From NCBI RefSeq assembly GCF_007993865.1, contig NZ_VIUH01000004.1, positions 62,001-126,000 of the forward strand: 64,000 bases of DNA, in the 5' to 3' direction. A program made the translations under genes and the position numbers. The number at the start of each line of letters is the position of its first letter. Position 1 is the first letter of the stretch. The notes under the pieces are model-generated. The model did not search any database. It saw only the letters and a list, made by a program, of their open reading frames with translations, and was not told the origin of the DNA. Below, in pieces: positions 62,190 through 64,000 of this stretch. The stretch is from Pseudomonas sp. SJZ079 (GTDB lineage Bacteria; Pseudomonadota; Gammaproteobacteria; Pseudomonadales; Pseudomonadaceae).

Positions 62190-62210
62190 GACGTTTTCAT
62201 AACGTCTTTT
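62190..62210 (+). terminator. Hairpin with T tail upstream of the iron permease genes
   Basis: GACGTT and AACGTC pair around TTCAT and are followed by TTTT. It lies in a 411-base gap that holds no gene. It may be an attenuator-like or stray terminator before the cupredoxin gene. Confidence 0.45.
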
Positions 62211-62225
62211 GAACGAAATTTTCAC
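62210..62225 (+). promoter_or_regulatory. Possible ColR box
   Basis: TGAACGAAATTTTCAC resembles the ColR pattern (AC/G, three or four bases, then TTTTTCAC), as I recall it from P. putida, with three mismatches. ColRS responds to zinc and iron and controls envelope genes, which fits the surroundings. It lies 52 bases before the cupredoxin start. Only a weak call. Confidence 0.3.
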
Positions 62226-62276
62226 ATTGGCCTGGGCATATTCCCCGAACGCTGAACACTAATAGGAATGAGTATC

Positions 62277-62630
62277 ATGGGATTTACCAATAGCGCATTC
62301 ACGGCTGCCTCGACTCTGGTGGCCGGTGGCATTCTGGCCGCTTTCATGCAACCTGCCCTGGCAACAGACAATGCTTTCGAGCTCACCGTAAAGGATCACC
62401 AATTCTCCCCGGCACCGCTGATTATCCCGGCAGATACCAAGGTCAAGATCACCCTGAAAAACCTCGATCAGAGCACTGCCGAGTTCATCAGCGATGACTT
62501 CAAGGGCGGCAAGTTGGCCACTGGCGGCAAAACCGTGAGCTTTTTCATCGGCCCGCTCAAGGCCGGCACCTACGAGTTCCATGACGAATACCATGAGGCG
62601 GCGTCAAAGACGCAGCTGATCGTTCAATAA
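62277..62630 (+). CDS. Periplasmic cupredoxin-domain protein of the FTR1 locus
   Basis: A 117-residue protein with a signal peptide (about 1-30, ending QPALA) and a single cupredoxin domain: FELTVKDHQFSPAPLIIPAD, VKITLKNLDQSTAEFIS, and a terminal GTYEFHDEYHEAASKTQLIV. It lacks the usual copper cysteine, but H, D, E and M-poor ligands remain, as in the EfeO-type cupredoxins and proteins paired with FTR1 permeases. The ATG at 62277 is nine bases from AGGA; an ATG at 62268 is too close to it. Eighteen bases separate it from the permease gene. It probably delivers or oxidises ferrous iron. Confidence 0.85.
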   Translation: MGFTNSAFTAASTLVAGGILAAFMQPALATDNAFELTVKDHQFSPAPLIIPADTKVKITLKNLDQSTAEFISDDFKGGKLATGGKTVSFFIGPLKAGTYEFHDEYHEAASKTQLIVQ

Positions 62631-62647
62631 GCCTGGCGTACATCAGC

Positions 62648-63496
62648 ATGCTCTCGACGGCCCTCATCGTTTTCCGTGAAATTCTCGAAGCTGCCCTGGT
62701 GGTTTCCATTGTGCTGGCGGCTACCAAGGGCGTACCTCGGCGAGGTTATTGGGTGTCCTGGGGGTTGGCGACGGGTATCGGCGGCGCAGGCCTGGTGGCC
62801 GCCTTTGCCGACGTGATCAGTGACCTGGCCTCGGGTATGGGCCAGGAGCTGTTCAATGCGGCGGTGATGTTAATCGCAGTGCTGATGCTGGCCTGGCACA
62901 GCATCTGGATGGGCCGCCATGGGCGGGAAATGTCCGCGCAACTCAACGTGCTCGGGCAGGCGGTGGTCAGTGGACAGCAGTCGCTGGCCGGCATGGCCGT
63001 GGTGATCGCCGTGGCCATTTTGCGCGAAGGTTCGGAAGCCGTGCTGTTCCTCTACGGTATCGCGGCCAGTGATCCAGGGCAGGCACCGCAGATGCTTGCC
63101 GGTGGCGCGCTCGGGATAGCCGGTGGCGTAGCAACCGGGGTGGCGATCTACTTTGGCCTGCTGAGGGTCGCGATGCGGCACCTGTTCCGGGTGACCAATG
63201 CGATGATCATTGCGCTGGCGGCCGGTATGGCGAGTCAGTGCGTTGGCTTTCTCGTGGCGGCAGACTGGTTGCCGGCACTGGGCGACACCTTATGGGACAG
63301 CTCGCGCCTGCTTAACGAGAACAGCATCGTCGGCAAAATGCTGCACACGTTGATTGGCTATACCGCACAACCTAGTGGCATACAGGTGATCGCCTACCTC
63401 GGCACACTGCTTGGGATAGTCGCGTTGGTTCGCGTGTTGGGGCAGCCGAAACCCACTTATCCACAGGCGCTCAGGCAAGCTCGCAACAGCCGATAG
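62648..63496 (+). CDS. FTR1 family high-affinity iron permease
   Basis: A 282-residue permease with seven membrane helices. The two iron-channel motifs are REILE (residues 10-14) and REGSE (125-129), both intact. Such proteins import iron with an oxidase or cupredoxin partner, here encoded directly upstream. EfeB and a peptidase-M75 EfeO domain are absent, so this is a two-gene FTR1 system rather than EfeUOB. Its end converges on the frameshifted glycosyltransferase gene with 24 bases between the stops. Fur control is possible but no convincing box was found. Confidence 0.93.
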   Translation: MLSTALIVFREILEAALVVSIVLAATKGVPRRGYWVSWGLATGIGGAGLVAAFADVISDLASGMGQELFNAAVMLIAVLMLAWHSIWMGRHGREMSAQLNVLGQAVVSGQQSLAGMAVVIAVAILREGSEAVLFLYGIAASDPGQAPQMLAGGALGIAGGVATGVAIYFGLLRVAMRHLFRVTNAMIIALAAGMASQCVGFLVAADWLPALGDTLWDSSRLLNENSIVGKMLHTLIGYTAQPSGIQVIAYLGTLLGIVALVRVLGQPKPTYPQALRQARNSR

Positions 63497-63520
63497 GACT
63501 GGCGGGACCTACAGTGCCTG

Positions 63521-64000
63521 TCAGTTCATGGACCGACAGGCACCGCCCAGATGGATCAAAAGACCTTCCCCGCGATGCTTCAGGTAAGGGTTGAAACGAC
63601 CTATTACGCAGTGCGGAAGCGACGCGAGCGATTCAGGTAGTTTGCCCTTCACAAACAACAGGGCATCCGTTGCAGAATGCGGCATGACCGCATCTTCTGC
63701 GAGCGGCTGATGGGGTGTCCAACGCAGTAGACCGGACGCATATCTGATTGACCCAGGCTGTAGATCGGCAGGTCTGAGTGCTCGCTGGTTAACTGGCTGA
63801 TTTCAGGCAGCGCCTGGACTCGGGAGGCGAATATCTTGCCTTCAAAAATACTGTAAAAAATGACGAAACCGACCAATACAACCAGAGGGAGCCCTATCAT
63901 TTGCTGGCGTTGCCAACCTTCTCTGGATTTGAGCAGGTCGACCCATTGCCAGGCCAGCAACAACGCGATAGCAAGGTACGTGGGCAGCAAATACTTCGCA
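63521..64000 (-). pseudogene. Second ArnT-like family 39 glycosyltransferase, 3' part, frameshifted
   Basis: The window ends inside this gene. Its last membrane helices read in one frame (KYLLPTYLAIALLLAWQW, IGLPLVVLVGFVIFYSIFEG) up to SDMRPVY near 63735. The expected periplasmic ending continues in another frame: TPHQPLAEDAVMPHSATDAL, then FVKGKLPESLASLP and a stop at 63521. In the first frame translation ends at 63649 with an unrelated tail. A one-base loss around 63725-63735 explains both. It is either a real mutation or a sequencing error. The gene resembles the transferase at 58189-59685. Confidence 0.75.

Overview
The window reads as a chromosomal segment of a Pseudomonas species. GC is high, the long antisense open frames are typical of such codon use, and the gene order pycB-pycA-lysR / hexR-like / zwf-like / GGDEF-EAL / uvrD is the one I recall from the PA5435-PA5443 part of P. 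aeruginosa PAO1. Other genes (zigA, cls, cfa, a DctB/DctD-type pair) have relatives in the same part of that genome. No rRNA, tRNA, CRISPR array, prophage or intact insertion sequence was seen. The window holds about 58 protein genes.

Region 1 (1-16 kb) is mostly central carbon and nitrogen metabolism: an asparaginase end, a GNAT enzyme, glutaminase, an SbtA/SbtB-like bicarbonate transporter with PII-like partner, two-subunit pyruvate carboxylase with a divergent LysR gene, a HexR paralogue divergent from a second glucose-6-phosphate dehydrogenase with a clear HexR-type operator between them, a large GGDEF-EAL protein and UvrD. Region 2 (16-34 kb) is more accessory. It has an outer-membrane barrel, an orphan TRAP binding lipoprotein, small regulators, and a GntR-controlled catabolic locus (SDR, class III aminotransferase, glutamine-synthetase-like ligase, second SDR) whose divergent promoter carries two identical 16-bp palindromes exactly 63 bp apart. 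Two CobW-type GTPases follow; the second (ZigA) has a Zur box upstream.

Region 3 (34-52 kb) holds a CBS/nucleotidyltransferase protein with a DnaQ-like exonuclease, a BCCT transporter, a 164-bp MITE, cardiolipin synthase, and a TAXI-type TRAP transporter operon. A good sigma-54 promoter precedes that operon, and the neighbouring genes encode a DctB/DctD-like two-component system. AraC, LysE and cyclopropane synthase genes follow.

Region 4 (52-64 kb) is the most unusual. It contains a bufferin-type RiPP operon (DUF2282 precursor, MNIO/DUF692 enzyme, DUF2063 partner) without the usual DoxX gene. Next is a four-gene cassette, every junction overlapping by 4 nt: an ArnT-like transferase, a GtrB-like transferase, a GtrA flippase and a YdjC/NaxD-like deacetylase. 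This matches the logic of Francisella FlmF2-NaxD-FlmK and Bordetella Lgm lipid A amino-sugar modification. A PAP2 phosphatase, an Ais-like phosphatase, a cupredoxin-FTR1 iron permease pair and a second, frameshifted ArnT-like gene complete an envelope and metal-homeostasis neighbourhood.
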